NCBI RefSeq assembly: GCF_000374845.1
Contig: NZ_KB895430.1
Span: 1 to 64,000, forward strand
Source of the DNA: Paenibacillus terrigena DSM 21567
GTDB taxonomy: Bacteria > Bacillota > Bacilli > Paenibacillales > Paenibacillaceae
DNA length: 64,000 nucleotides
Direction of reading: 5' to 3'
Both the position numbers and the translations under genes were made by a program. The notes below the pieces were generated by a model that was given only the letters and a program-made list of their open reading frames with translations, searched no databases and was not told the DNA's origin. Shown piece after piece: positions 8,068 through 16,843 of this stretch; within the stretch, counting starts at the first letter, position 1, and every line of letters begins with the position of its first letter.

Positions 8068-9205
8068 GCTGCATTATCCCCTCGTCAGCGCATAATTTCA
8101 TGACAGCGGATTGAAAGGAAGCTGCTTGCAGCAAAACATGCGGCTGCTCGATTTGTTTCCATGCGGCGATATAGGGAAGATAGGCCCCCACGCGAATACG
8201 CGGAGAACGAACTGCATTCACCATTTGTCCGACAAATCTATTAACTGTAAAGCAGGTCTTATGCAGCAGAGCCGACACCTCCTGGCTCGATTGATGAAGC
8301 TCCAAATACTGAAGCACTTGCTCCGTCTTCCATAACGCCAAGGCATCATCTTGAATGAGCCAGAAGAGCTGATCAGAACGCTCCAATGCTGCAAGAGTCC
8401 GCTCTTCTAACGCCGAATCCAAATCCATGACAACCGTATCATAGGCACCCGTCTGCAGGATCAGATCAAGCAACTGGCACGTATCCGCCTTATTCAACTG
8501 TTTCATTTCATCCAAATTATGCAGCGGCTCAAAATAATCAAAACTCATCGCCGGTCCCCTCGATTTCATCCCGTTCCATTCAGCGAGCAGTTCTTCCATG
8601 CGGCGCCCCGCCTTCAAATAATACAGAAGCTTCGACAGTCGATTGTCGGAATCAACGGCCTGTGGGCTTCGACTGGACTCCATAATGAGTGCCGAACCAT
8701 TCAGCATCTCCAGACTAAGATAGAACACGCGCTGTCCCTGCAGCGTCAGCTGCTTGCACAGATTAAGCGCAAGTGTCGTCTTGCCCATCCCAGCAGCAGA
8801 GGAGTAAACCGAAATAACTTTCGTGCGCCCTGCATTGCCCCCGTTCGCCGAGCTCGAAATCCGCTCTCCGCCATAGCGTAACAATAAGGAGGAGAGGAGC
8901 ACATGCAACGGCTGGTATTTACCAATCTTCTTTCCAGCCTCCGCAGCCCCCAGTCCCCTGGTATCTTCACTTAAGATCAGAATCGGACAAGCGCAATTCG
9001 CGGTACTATCCCCTGCTAGAAATGCCTCCTCCGCTAAGATGAGATCCACCGAAGGCTCATGCTGCACGTAATATCGGAAGGATTCAAGCTGTGTGAACGA
9101 CTTCATCATCACATCATGCACAAACTCCGAAGACTGCACATAATGCATGAATAGCTCCGCATATTCACGATCCGCAGAGGCCAAAACAAGGTTTAATTTC
9201 TTCAT
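8060..9205 (-). CDS. CpaE/MinD-like ATPase of tad locus
   Basis: A 381-residue protein. The N-terminal 110 residues resemble a degenerate receiver domain (LNLVLASADREYAELF...). A ParA/MinD-type ATPase domain follows, with P-loop SSAAGMGKTT (135-144). The usual signature lysine of the deviant Walker A (KGGxGKT) is replaced by alanine, so ATP-dependent dimer behaviour may differ. CpaE proteins help place or assemble tad pilus machinery at the membrane. It is translationally coupled to the truncated cpaF (eight-base overlap). Its start has a GGAAGGAGGGAGATC ribosome binding site. The locus is probably non-functional downstream. Confidence 0.7.
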   Translation of the reverse strand: MKKLNLVLASADREYAELFMHYVQSSEFVHDVMMKSFTQLESFRYYVQHEPSVDLILAEEAFLAGDSTANCACPILILSEDTRGLGAAEAGKKIGKYQPLHVLLSSLLLRYGGERISSSANGGNAGRTKVISVYSSAAGMGKTTLALNLCKQLTLQGQRVFYLSLEMLNGSALIMESSRSPQAVDSDNRLSKLLYYLKAGRRMEELLAEWNGMKSRGPAMSFDYFEPLHNLDEMKQLNKADTCQLLDLILQTGAYDTVVMDLDSALEERTLAALERSDQLFWLIQDDALALWKTEQVLQYLELHQSSQEVSALLHKTCFTVNRFVGQMVNAVRSPRIRVGAYLPYIAAWKQIEQPHVLLQAASFQSAVMKLCADEGIMQHG

Positions 9206-9236
9206 GTGATCTCCCTCCTTCCGTATCTGTTCGTCA

Positions 9237-9332
9237 TCACATCGCCCCTACCATCTTGAGCACACCGCCAATACAACACACGACACCAATCACAGCCATG
9301 AACACCGCCGTCTGAAGTTCCCATCGTTGCAA
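9237..9332 (-). CDS. Small single-span membrane peptide (31 aa)
   Basis: A TTG start with AAAGGAGGGTTCCGG immediately upstream opens a 31-codon frame. It encodes a charged head (MQRWELQT) and one hydrophobic helix (AVFMAVIGVVCCIGGVLKMVGAM). It precedes the CpaE-like gene by 31 bases on the same strand, so it may lead the residual tad operon. Conserved tiny membrane proteins are common in pilus loci. A longer overlapping reading in another frame was rejected because it runs back through a terminator. Confidence 0.5.
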   Translation of the reverse strand: MQRWELQTAVFMAVIGVVCCIGGVLKMVGAM

Positions 9333-9360
9333 CCGGAACCCTCCTTTCTCGCTGAAACGC

Positions 9361-9404
9361 AAAAAAACCGCCACCAACCGCAGGATACCTGCGATTGATG
9401 ACGG
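9361..9404 (-). terminator. Rho-independent terminator after sugar nucleotidyltransferase
   Basis: On the minus strand a 17-pair stem with several G-U pairs (9404-9388 with 9384-9368, ATA loop) is followed by seven T. It ends transcription of the gene at 9482-10495. Confidence 0.85.
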
Positions 9405-9481
9405 TGCTTCCGTTCATCTGCTCTATATTTAACGCCAGAATAGCACATTTATTTCCAACTGTCAAGAATGTAAGTGTGCTT

Positions 9482-10495
9482 TCAGTCCTTGACGATTGAC
9501 ATGTCTCCCATGATGAATTTGGATGGTTTCGTTTTATTCACGGAACCAGCAAATTTGGTGTTAGAGCCAAATATACTATCCTGCGCGAACACATGAGAGA
9601 TTTGGACGTGATCAGTCAGTATACTGTTCTCAATGCGGCAGTTTTCCACAACACAGTCTGGACCAATATATACATAAGGCCCGACTACACTTTGGGTTAT
9701 TTGGGCTGAGGGATCAATTTGTACAGGAGGGTTAATGACGACATCGGTATTTCCAAATAAATGCTCACTGTTTCTTTCCATCTTATCCTTACTCATTTTG
9801 TAACGATTTGCGCTGAGCCAGCGTTCAGGGCTTCCTATATCAAAGAAAGGTTCTGTTGTTATGCTATAATCTACATGCTGGCCTTGATCAATCAGGCTCT
9901 GCAATGCATCAGACAATTCATACTCCCCCCGCTTAGATGGGATAAGTTGATCAAGGATACTCCATATGCCGCTGCCGAATACATATGCACCCACAATTAC
10001 AAGATCAGATCGGGGGACTTTGGGCTTCTCCTCCAGCCTCACGATCTTGTTATCAGAGACCTCCACTACCCCGAAATCATACGGGTTCTCCACACGAGTA
10101 AGAAGAAGTGCGGCAGCAGATTTTCCATCGCTCATCAAATCGATCAGCGGCTGTAGGTCCCCTTCGATCAAATTATCGCCAAGCATCAGGAAGAAGGACT
10201 CATCCTGTATAAACGAACGGGCACTTTTCACAGCATGAGCAATGCCCAAGGCTTTTTCTTGCAGCAAGTAAGTGAGCGTTGCCCCATAAGCTTCTCCGCT
10301 GCCTAATAGCTCTCGAACACTTTCTTGTGATGTGTTCAGGACGATACCAATATCATGAACGCCTATACTCATCATCTTATTAATAATCGATACAATAATA
10401 GGTTCTCCGTTTACCGGAACCATGCACTTAGGCCTTGCATAGGTGAACGGTTGAAGCCTCTTTCCTTGCCCCGCACATAATATTAGTCCTTTCAT
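9482..10495 (-). CDS. Glucose-1-phosphate thymidylyltransferase-like sugar nucleotidyltransferase
   Basis: This enzyme couples a sugar-1-phosphate to a nucleoside triphosphate, giving an activated sugar for cell-surface glycans. The N-terminal signature LCAGQGKRLQPFTYARPK (residues 6-23) holds the nucleotide-binding G-x-G-x-R motif. The C-terminal third has hexapeptide-like repeats (DPSAQITQSVVGPYVYIGPD) of a left-handed beta-helix. At 337 residues it fits the long RmlA/StrD group, not the 290-residue RmlA form. AGGAGGCTGCT precedes the ATG. It stands alone with its own terminator, so the glycan pathway cannot be named. Confidence 0.82.
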   Translation of the reverse strand: MKGLILCAGQGKRLQPFTYARPKCMVPVNGEPIIVSIINKMMSIGVHDIGIVLNTSQESVRELLGSGEAYGATLTYLLQEKALGIAHAVKSARSFIQDESFFLMLGDNLIEGDLQPLIDLMSDGKSAAALLLTRVENPYDFGVVEVSDNKIVRLEEKPKVPRSDLVIVGAYVFGSGIWSILDQLIPSKRGEYELSDALQSLIDQGQHVDYSITTEPFFDIGSPERWLSANRYKMSKDKMERNSEHLFGNTDVVINPPVQIDPSAQITQSVVGPYVYIGPDCVVENCRIENSILTDHVQISHVFAQDSIFGSNTKFAGSVNKTKPSKFIMGDMSIVKD

Positions 10496-10559
10496 AGCAG
10501 CCTCCTAAAAACCCACGCCCGGCCGTAGTTATGGGCAATTCTTATTCGCAGGAATAGGT

Positions 10560-10870
10560 CTAGCCAGGTTTGATCAGCATCTCACTGTGCATCATAGAGC
10601 TAACTCCTGCTATAGCCTCAAGCATCTCAACTGGCAATGTAATGGGATAAAAATGAATATGGTGATTAAAACTTTTCGTTATTTCATTGATCCGTCGCTC
10701 ATCGTTTGTACCCTCGTGTTCCATTATATTATGTTTGTTGAGAACGATTGGAAAGGCATACCCCCAATCTATTCACCCAATTTTAGGTACTCCTGGTCCA
10801 TTAATTTCTGCCATTGAAGCAGCACTTTTAAGCCTTTGTTCGCTTGCCAATGACGTTATTTCTGCGCCAT
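10560..10870 (-). pseudogene. Degenerate reading frame, possible gene remnant
   Basis: One minus-strand frame reads as protein-like sequence for about 100 codons, interrupted by a single TGA at 10773-10775. The part after the stop can restart at the ATG at 10724 (MEHEGTNDERRINEITKSF...) and ends at TAG 10560. The upstream part reads AEITSLASEQRLKSAASMAE. Amino-acid composition looks genuine but no family is recognised, and the 5' end has no start. It occupies most of the 420-base gap between the nucleotidyltransferase and the nuclease. Confidence 0.3.
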
Positions 10871-10916
10871 ACTTAAGTCTACATACATATGAATGACATA
10901 AGGAGTGCCTATTGCT

Positions 10917-11702
10917 TTGAAAAAAAACTTATCTGCCTCATCTCTTCTCATCTGCATTATACTAACGTTTGTTCTTATTGCTGCTGGTTGCAGTACAAAC
11001 TCTACATCCGCTGACGATACCAATGCGAAAGTCGTGAAGGTCGTGGATGGCGATACGCTGGATGTCGAATTCAACGGCAAAACCGAGCGTATCCGCCTCC
11101 TGCTCGTCGATACACCAGAGACGGTACATCCATCCAAGCCAGTGGAGCCTTTTGGCCCCGAAGCATCGAAGTTCGCCAAAGAAACCCTCTCGAATCAGCG
11201 CGTTAAACTGGAATTCGATGTCTCGGAACGCGATAAGTACGGACGACTGCTCGCCTATGTCTGGATCGATGGCAAGATGTTCAATGAACTGCTACTCGAA
11301 AAAGGTCTTGCCCGGGTCGCTTACGTCTACCCGCCGAATGTGAAATACGTCGATCCATTCCGCGCCATTCAATCCAAAGCGCAGAAAGCAGAGCTCGGCA
11401 TCTGGAGCATCGAAAATTATGCAACGGATCGTGGATTCGATGATTCAGCTGCAAAGAAGAATAGTAAGGCAAGCGAGAATTCGAAGCCTCGGGCCCAAAC
11501 GAAAGACAGCAGCAGCTCGAAGTCAAATCAGCCTTCCATCGGCTCCTGCAAGAAACCGACGATTAAAGGCAATATCAGTAGCAAGGGCGATAAAATCTAT
11601 CATGTTCCTGGCGGTCAATCGTACGAATCGACCAAAGCAGAGGAAATGTTCTGCTCCGAGGCAGACGCCGAAGCAGCTGGCTTCCGTAAAGCGAAGCGTT
11701 AA
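10917..11702 (+). CDS. Secreted thermonuclease lipoprotein with C-terminal sunset-type domain
   Basis: A staphylococcal-nuclease-fold enzyme that would cleave DNA or RNA outside the cell. The start chosen is TTG at 10917, 11 bases after AAGGAG; a GTG at 10905 overlaps that signal. A signal peptide leads to the lipobox IAAGC. The SNase core shows VDGDTLDVEF, RIRLLLVDTPE and DKYGRLLAYVW, which contain the calcium aspartates and the two catalytic arginines plus glutamate. A Ser/Lys-rich linker follows. The last 50 residues (IKGNIS...YHVPGGQSYESTK...FCSEADAEAAGFRKAKR) match the sunset domain often appended to such nucleases. It is monocistronic. Confidence 0.85.
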   Translation: MKKNLSASSLLICIILTFVLIAAGCSTNSTSADDTNAKVVKVVDGDTLDVEFNGKTERIRLLLVDTPETVHPSKPVEPFGPEASKFAKETLSNQRVKLEFDVSERDKYGRLLAYVWIDGKMFNELLLEKGLARVAYVYPPNVKYVDPFRAIQSKAQKAELGIWSIENYATDRGFDDSAAKKNSKASENSKPRAQTKDSSSSKSNQPSIGSCKKPTIKGNISSKGDKIYHVPGGQSYESTKAEEMFCSEADAEAAGFRKAKR

Positions 11703-11709
11703 AACACAA

Positions 11710-11758
11710 AAAAGATCCCCAAGTACAAAGCCGCAATTCGGCCTCTTGGGGATCTTTT
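11710..11758. terminator. Bidirectional terminator between nuclease and aldo/keto reductase
   Basis: AAAAGATCCCCAAG (11710-11723) pairs with CTTGGGGATCTTTT (11745-11758), with a smaller GC hairpin inside. Flanking A and T runs allow it to serve both converging genes. Confidence 0.85.
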
Positions 11759-11768
11759 GGCATTCAAT

Positions 11769-12755
11769 TTATTTCAAAATCGCTTCAATCTCCGCTAACT
11801 CATCGCTGCTAAACTCCAAATGATTGATTGCTGCGACGTTCTCCTCCAGCTGCGGCACACGGCTCGCTCCGATCAGCACCGACGTAACGCGTCCACCGCG
11901 CAATACCCATGCCAGCGCCATTTGCGCTAAGGATTGACCACGTCTAGCCGCAATCTGCTGCAGCTTGCGTGCCTTCTCGATGACCGCTTCCGTCACGTCT
12001 TTCTTATTCAAGAAGCCACCACGGCCCGCACGAGAATCCTGCGGAATGCCATCCAGATAACGATCCGTTAGCAACCCTTGAGCAAGCGGCGAGAACGCAA
12101 TGCTGCCTACGCCATTTTCCTCAAGTACATCTTGCAGACCATTTTCAATCCAACGGTTGAACATCGAATAGGAAGGCTGGTGAATCAAGAGCGGCGTTCC
12201 TAGATCGCGTAGGATTCGAACCGCTTCCGCTGTCTGCTCGGCATTGTAATTCGAGATGCCCACATACAACGCTTTTCCTTGACGAACGATCAAATCGAGC
12301 GCAGCCATCGTCTCCTCCAGCGGTGTATCTGGGTCTGGACGATGATGGTAGAAAATATCGACATAATCCAGGTTCATCCGTTTCAAGCTCTGATCGAGGC
12401 TAGATACGAGGTATTTTTTCGAACCCCATTCCCCATACGGCCCTTCCCACATGTAATACCCAGCTTTCGTCGAAATGACTAATTCATCCCGATACGGTGC
12501 TAGATCCTTCTGCATCATCCGACCGAACATCGACTCCGCTGAACCCGGAGGCGGTCCGTAGTTATTCGCTAGATCAATGTGGGTGATGCCGAGATCAAAA
12601 GCTCTGCGCAGCAGCGCTCTGCCGTTCTCCTCCGTATCCACCCCGCCGAAATTATGCCACATACCTAGCGAGACTGCAGGCAGCTTCAAGCCGGATTTGC
12701 CGCATCGATTGTATTTCATCGTGCTGTAACGCTCATGATTTGCTTGATAAGTCAT
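11769..12755 (-). CDS. Aldo/keto reductase, YghZ/MgrA-like
   Basis: An NADPH-dependent reductase with a TIM barrel. The start at 12755 (MTYQANHERY) is supported by GGGAGG eight bases upstream; a longer reading frame lacks a site. The tetrad is visible: Asp and Tyr in HIDLANNYGPPPG, Lys in ELVISTKAGYYMWEG and His in VDIFYHHRPD. The sequence resembles YghZ-type proteins, which reduce L-glyceraldehyde-3-phosphate and other aldehydes. At 328 residues it is full length. It follows the fad cluster on the same strand, about 86 bases downstream of the thioesterase. Whether it shares that transcript is unclear. Confidence 0.85.
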   Translation of the reverse strand: MTYQANHERYSTMKYNRCGKSGLKLPAVSLGMWHNFGGVDTEENGRALLRRAFDLGITHIDLANNYGPPPGSAESMFGRMMQKDLAPYRDELVISTKAGYYMWEGPYGEWGSKKYLVSSLDQSLKRMNLDYVDIFYHHRPDPDTPLEETMAALDLIVRQGKALYVGISNYNAEQTAEAVRILRDLGTPLLIHQPSYSMFNRWIENGLQDVLEENGVGSIAFSPLAQGLLTDRYLDGIPQDSRAGRGGFLNKKDVTEAVIEKARKLQQIAARRGQSLAQMALAWVLRGGRVTSVLIGASRVPQLEENVAAINHLEFSSDELAEIEAILK

Positions 12756-12841
12756 TGTACTTGCCTCCCATGAATCGTATTGAAGGACATGCTTCTTCAA
12801 CAAAATGGTAAAGTCTTACGGAGGCAAAGTCAAATAATACC

Positions 12842-13267
12842 TTAGTCGCCGGAAATAATCCGGAACGTCCCCGTCCCAATCGAACCAAGATGACCTTCAC
12901 GATCCGTAATTGAGCCGTAGACGGTTAACATTTTACGAGATTGATGCAATAAATCTGCGGTTACGATCAATTTCCCAGCATACATCGGCGCGACAAAATG
13001 AACATTCAGATTCGTCGTTACCGTTTTCGCACCTGGAAGAAGAGTAGCAATTAATACCCCCATCGCGTTATCCAGCAAAGAAGACAGCACACCACCATGC
13101 ACCATACCGATTAAATTCATATGATGCGCTGTTGCCTCTAAACTAATGACGGCTTGTTTTGGAGACAACAACTCCAGCTGGCATCCAAGATACCCCCAGA
13201 ACGTCTCCTCAGCTGCCTCCGCAATCTTCGCAATATAGGCCTCCCTTTCAGCCTCGTTCATATCCAT
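12842..13267 (-). CDS. PaaI-family hotdog thioesterase
   Basis: A small acyl-CoA thioesterase of the hotdog fold. The motif HHMNLIGMVHGGVLSSLLDNAMG carries the conserved H-G-G and the catalytic acidic residue of the PaaI branch. The ATG at 13267 is chosen because GGGAGG lies eight bases before it; an upstream GTG overlaps that signal. It lies at the end of the beta-oxidation cluster, 45 bases after the acyl-CoA ligase. It may release CoA from stalled intermediates, which is an inference from context. Confidence 0.8.
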   Translation of the reverse strand: MDMNEAEREAYIAKIAEAAEETFWGYLGCQLELLSPKQAVISLEATAHHMNLIGMVHGGVLSSLLDNAMGVLIATLLPGAKTVTTNLNVHFVAPMYAGKLIVTADLLHQSRKMLTVYGSITDREGHLGSIGTGTFRIISGD

Positions 13268-13312
13268 CCTACGCACCTCCCTGCAGCCAACCGAGCAAGC
13301 ACTTGTGCCGTG

Positions 13313-15010
13313 CTATTTCCCTTTCGGGGTCTTATTCAATTCTTCCTCCAAGAGCTTGCGGCGCAGCACTTTTCCGATAATGTTCTTCGGTAGTGATTCA
13401 CGGAATTCATACAGCCGCGGCACTTTATAAGCGGCTAGACGCTCGCGGCACCATGCGGTAATCTCTTGCTCTGACGTGAACTCCCCATCCCGCAGCACAA
13501 TGTAGGCTTTGACCGTCTCGCCGCGGTAATCATCCGGGACGCCGACCGCAATCGCTTCTTTAATGCTCGGATGTTCGAAGAGCACTTCGTCGATTTCGCG
13601 CGGATATATTTTGAACCCGCTGGCGATAATGACATCCTTTTTCCGATCCACGATTGCAAAAAAACCATCCTCATCCATCGTGCCCATATCCCCGGTATAG
13701 AGCCATCCGTCCTGCAGCACTTGCGCCGTCTCCTCTGGTCGCCCCCAATACCCCTTCATGACTTGCGGGCCTTTGACGAGCACTTCGCCTACCGTACCTA
13801 TCGGCAATGCCTCTCCAGTTTCGGGATCGACGATTTTAGCATCTGTATCCGGCAGCGGTATGCCGATCGTTCCGATTTTACGTTTCTCCCAGACCGTATT
13901 CGCATGGGTCACAGGCGAGGCTTCCGTCAGGCCGTACCCTTCAACCAATCTGCCTCCGGACAATGCTTCGAACGTCTCCTGCACTTCAATCGGCAGCGGC
14001 GCGGATCCGCTCACGCAGGCTTTGATCGAGGACAGATCATATTTAGCAATATCCTTATGGTGGATGAGTGCAATGTACATCGTCGGCGCCCCAGGAAAAA
14101 TTGTCGGTTTAAGCTTATCGATCGTCTTCAGCACTTGACTGACTTCGAATCGAGGCAGTAGGAGCAGCATGCCTCCTGAATACACACATTGGTTCAAAAT
14201 CACGGTAAGGCCAAATACATGGAAACACGGAAGTGCTCCGAGATAACGTTCCTGGCCAAACTCGGCGCGATAGAACCATCTCGCGATTTGAAGCGTATTG
14301 GCAATGAGGTTCTTATGGGTGAGCATGGCACCTTTGGGAACCCCCGTCGTTCCTCCGGTATATTGCAGAACGGCAAGCTCTTCATCGGCATTCACCTGAA
14401 CCATCTCAAACACGGGAGAGGCCCCCATTAGCAGCTTGCGAAATGAATGTACGGAGCTATTGTAGGTGACCGATAAATTCTGGCCGTCTTTCTTCGCTTT
14501 GATAGGATAGAGCCACTTGACTGGAACAGGCAATACATCTCTCAGCGAGGCTACAATAATATGTTGTATGGATGTCTGCGGCTTTACGGCGAGCACGCGA
14601 TGATGCATGAAGTCGAGGGTAACGATCGCCTTCGCGCCAGAATCCTGCATCTGATGCCGCAGCTCCCCCTCCATATAGAGGGGGTTCGTCTGAACGACAA
14701 TTGCACCAATGGAGAGTATGCCGAAGTAGGCGATCACCATCTGCGGACAATTGGGCAGCATAATCGCAACGCGGTCTCCTGCCTTGATGCTTAACGTGAG
14801 TAGGGCGTTAGCGAAGCGATTCGATTCACATAACAGTTCGCCGTACGTCATTCGTTTGCCCATGAAATCGATGGCGGGACGACTCCTGAACTTCGTTGCG
14901 GAGTCGACCAGAAATTGAGCGATGTTCTGATTCGGATAATCATTCGATGGAGCGACTTCTTGCGGATAATGCCTTAACCAGACCTTGGATGAATGCAAAA
15001 TCGAACACAT
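13313..15010 (-). CDS. fadD: Long-chain fatty acid-CoA ligase
   Basis: It activates fatty acids to acyl-CoA through an acyl-adenylate. ANL-superfamily motifs appear in order: YTGGTTGVPKGAML (P-loop-like), YGLTEASP, YTGDMGTMDEDGFF and DRKKDVI hinge. The catalytic lysine region is PKNIIGKVLRRKL near the C terminus. Length of 565 residues is normal (LcfA/FadD). It is placed 15 bases after the acyl-CoA dehydrogenase, so translation is probably coupled. The ATG sits very close to AAGGAAGGG; a TTG four codons later is an alternative start. Product is cytoplasmic or membrane associated. Confidence 0.9.
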   Translation of the reverse strand: MCSILHSSKVWLRHYPQEVAPSNDYPNQNIAQFLVDSATKFRSRPAIDFMGKRMTYGELLCESNRFANALLTLSIKAGDRVAIMLPNCPQMVIAYFGILSIGAIVVQTNPLYMEGELRHQMQDSGAKAIVTLDFMHHRVLAVKPQTSIQHIIVASLRDVLPVPVKWLYPIKAKKDGQNLSVTYNSSVHSFRKLLMGASPVFEMVQVNADEELAVLQYTGGTTGVPKGAMLTHKNLIANTLQIARWFYRAEFGQERYLGALPCFHVFGLTVILNQCVYSGGMLLLLPRFEVSQVLKTIDKLKPTIFPGAPTMYIALIHHKDIAKYDLSSIKACVSGSAPLPIEVQETFEALSGGRLVEGYGLTEASPVTHANTVWEKRKIGTIGIPLPDTDAKIVDPETGEALPIGTVGEVLVKGPQVMKGYWGRPEETAQVLQDGWLYTGDMGTMDEDGFFAIVDRKKDVIIASGFKIYPREIDEVLFEHPSIKEAIAVGVPDDYRGETVKAYIVLRDGEFTSEQEITAWCRERLAAYKVPRLYEFRESLPKNIIGKVLRRKLLEEELNKTPKGK

Positions 15011-15025
15011 CCCTTCCTTAATGGA

Positions 15026-16807
15026 TTAAGACTGGTATTTCTCCCCATGAATGACCCGAGCCCCGATCGCCCGTTTAAGCTGCGTCGTGTTCACCGGGGT
15101 GTTGCGCGTCAGCTTCTTCAAGATCGACAGCTGTGTCCGAAGGATATCGCCAGACTCCAGCGTCGAGAGTGTAATCTTTGCTTCGGATTCGATCCGTTCG
15201 AATGCTTCTTGCGCGAACACCTGTGTCATTTGAATATAGTTCATCGATTCCGCCTCAGAAGACCGGGCGACCTGCTTCTCGGCGCGCAGCAGCGCACTTT
15301 CTAGTGCATAGATCTGAATCATCATATCAGCGAGACTGCTCAGAATCTCTTGCTCGGCTTCGATCCGCGTTCCCACCTTCTGAATTGCAACGCCACCGGC
15401 AAACAAGAAGATTTTCTTCGCCATACTGAGCAAATGACGTTCTTGTTCAAGCACGCCGTCGAAGGTCTGCCCTGGAATGAGCTGCAGCAGCTCCGATTGT
15501 AAGGCTTCAGCCTTCTGAATAAGCGGCAGCTCACCTTTTAACGCTTTCTTCAGCAAAGTTCCTGGAATGAGGAGCCGATTGATTTCATTCGTTCCTTCGA
15601 AAATCCGATTGATCCGCGAATCCCGATAGATCCGTTCGATTTTGTACTCTTGGATGAAGCCGTATCCGCCATGAATTTGGACGCCTTCATCGGCGACAAA
15701 GTCGAGGGCTTCCGAAGCAAATACTTTATTAATGGAGCATTCGAGTGCGTATTCCGATATCCCTTTGGCCGACTGCTTCCCTGCGTCGGGACTCGTGTGA
15801 TCCAAATCGCTTAGAATATGATCGATGTATCCTGCCGTGCGGTAGACCATGCTCTCCATGACATACGTCGCAATATTCATCTCCGCGAGCTTCTTCCCGA
15901 TCAGTGGGAAGGAAGCAATCGGCTTGCCAAATTGGGTCCGAACATTGGCATATTGGGCCGCGATATGGATCGCTTCCTTCGCCCCGCCGAGACAGCCCGC
16001 ACCAAGCTTGAACCGCCCAATGTTGAGAATGTTGAACGCAATGAGATGCCCTTTGCCTACTTCGCCAAGTAGGTTCTCGACAGGAATATGCGCCTCTTCG
16101 AAAAATAACGGACGTGTCGAGGAGCCCTTGATCCCCATCTTCTTCTCTTCTGGTCCGAGGGTGAAGCCTGGTGTATCCTTCTCCACAATAAAGGCGGAGA
16201 AGTGCTGGCCATCCACCTTCGCATATACGATGAACAAATCCGCAAAACCCGCATTCGTAATAAATACCTTCGAACCGTTCAAGATGTAATGTTGGCCGTC
16301 ATCGGACAGCTTCGCAGTCGTCTTCGCTCCGAGCGCATCCGAACCCGACGTCGGCTCCGTCAAGCAATAAGCCGCGATCTTCACCCCTGTGGCTAGATCA
16401 GGCAGATAACGTTTCTTCTGCTCTGGCGTACCGAAGAATACGATTGGAAGGGTTCCAATCCCGACGTGGGCACCAACAGATAGTGCAAAGGAGGAGGCTC
16501 CCGCGAGCACTTCATTAATAATGGTAGAGCTGACTTTATCCAGCCCAAGTCCCCCATAGATCTCCGGGATATCCGAGCTGAGCAATCCAAGCTCCCCTGC
16601 CTTGCGCATCAGCTTCACCGTCAAGTCATAGTCCAGCTTCTCCAGATGCTCATCCTGCGGCAGAACATCCGTCTGCAGGAATTGCTTGGTCGTCTCCGCG
16701 AACATGCGCTGTTCTTCGGTAAAATCTTCCGGTGTTACAATCCGATCCGGCGAAATATCTTCAATCACGAAGCTGCCGCCGATGATGCGATCGATCACTT
16801 TCCCCAT
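15026..16807 (-). CDS. fadE: Acyl-CoA dehydrogenase, long FadE/YusJ type
   Basis: A flavoenzyme for the first oxidation of beta-oxidation. The signature YCLTEPTSGSDALGAKT and the active-site segment RIFEGTNEINRLLIPG are intact. At 593 residues it is the extended form known from Bacillus YusJ, with about 190 extra C-terminal helical residues beyond the 380-residue core. GGAGGGAGTAAG precedes the ATG. Electrons would pass to EtfAB, encoded divergently at 22879-24677, and then to FadF. It sits in operon order fadF-fadN-fadA-fadE-fadD. Confidence 0.92.
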   Translation of the reverse strand: MGKVIDRIIGGSFVIEDISPDRIVTPEDFTEEQRMFAETTKQFLQTDVLPQDEHLEKLDYDLTVKLMRKAGELGLLSSDIPEIYGGLGLDKVSSTIINEVLAGASSFALSVGAHVGIGTLPIVFFGTPEQKKRYLPDLATGVKIAAYCLTEPTSGSDALGAKTTAKLSDDGQHYILNGSKVFITNAGFADLFIVYAKVDGQHFSAFIVEKDTPGFTLGPEEKKMGIKGSSTRPLFFEEAHIPVENLLGEVGKGHLIAFNILNIGRFKLGAGCLGGAKEAIHIAAQYANVRTQFGKPIASFPLIGKKLAEMNIATYVMESMVYRTAGYIDHILSDLDHTSPDAGKQSAKGISEYALECSINKVFASEALDFVADEGVQIHGGYGFIQEYKIERIYRDSRINRIFEGTNEINRLLIPGTLLKKALKGELPLIQKAEALQSELLQLIPGQTFDGVLEQERHLLSMAKKIFLFAGGVAIQKVGTRIEAEQEILSSLADMMIQIYALESALLRAEKQVARSSEAESMNYIQMTQVFAQEAFERIESEAKITLSTLESGDILRTQLSILKKLTRNTPVNTTQLKRAIGARVIHGEKYQS

Positions 16808-16843
16808 CTTACTCCCTCCATGTATGCAAATTATTGAATCGAT

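Noticed and set aside
9361-9404. Possible riboswitch upstream of the CpaE-like gene
   Set aside because: No c-di-GMP or other aptamer consensus is present; the hairpin followed by seven T is explained as a terminator of the upstream gene.
9202-9465. 87-codon minus-strand frame over the tad leader region
   Set aside because: It runs backwards through a strong terminator, has odd Gly/Arg-rich composition, and overlaps a better small frame with its own ribosome binding site.
13571-14161. 196-codon plus-strand frame inside fadD
   Set aside because: Antisense shadow of the ligase; composition is unlike a protein and there is no ribosome binding site.
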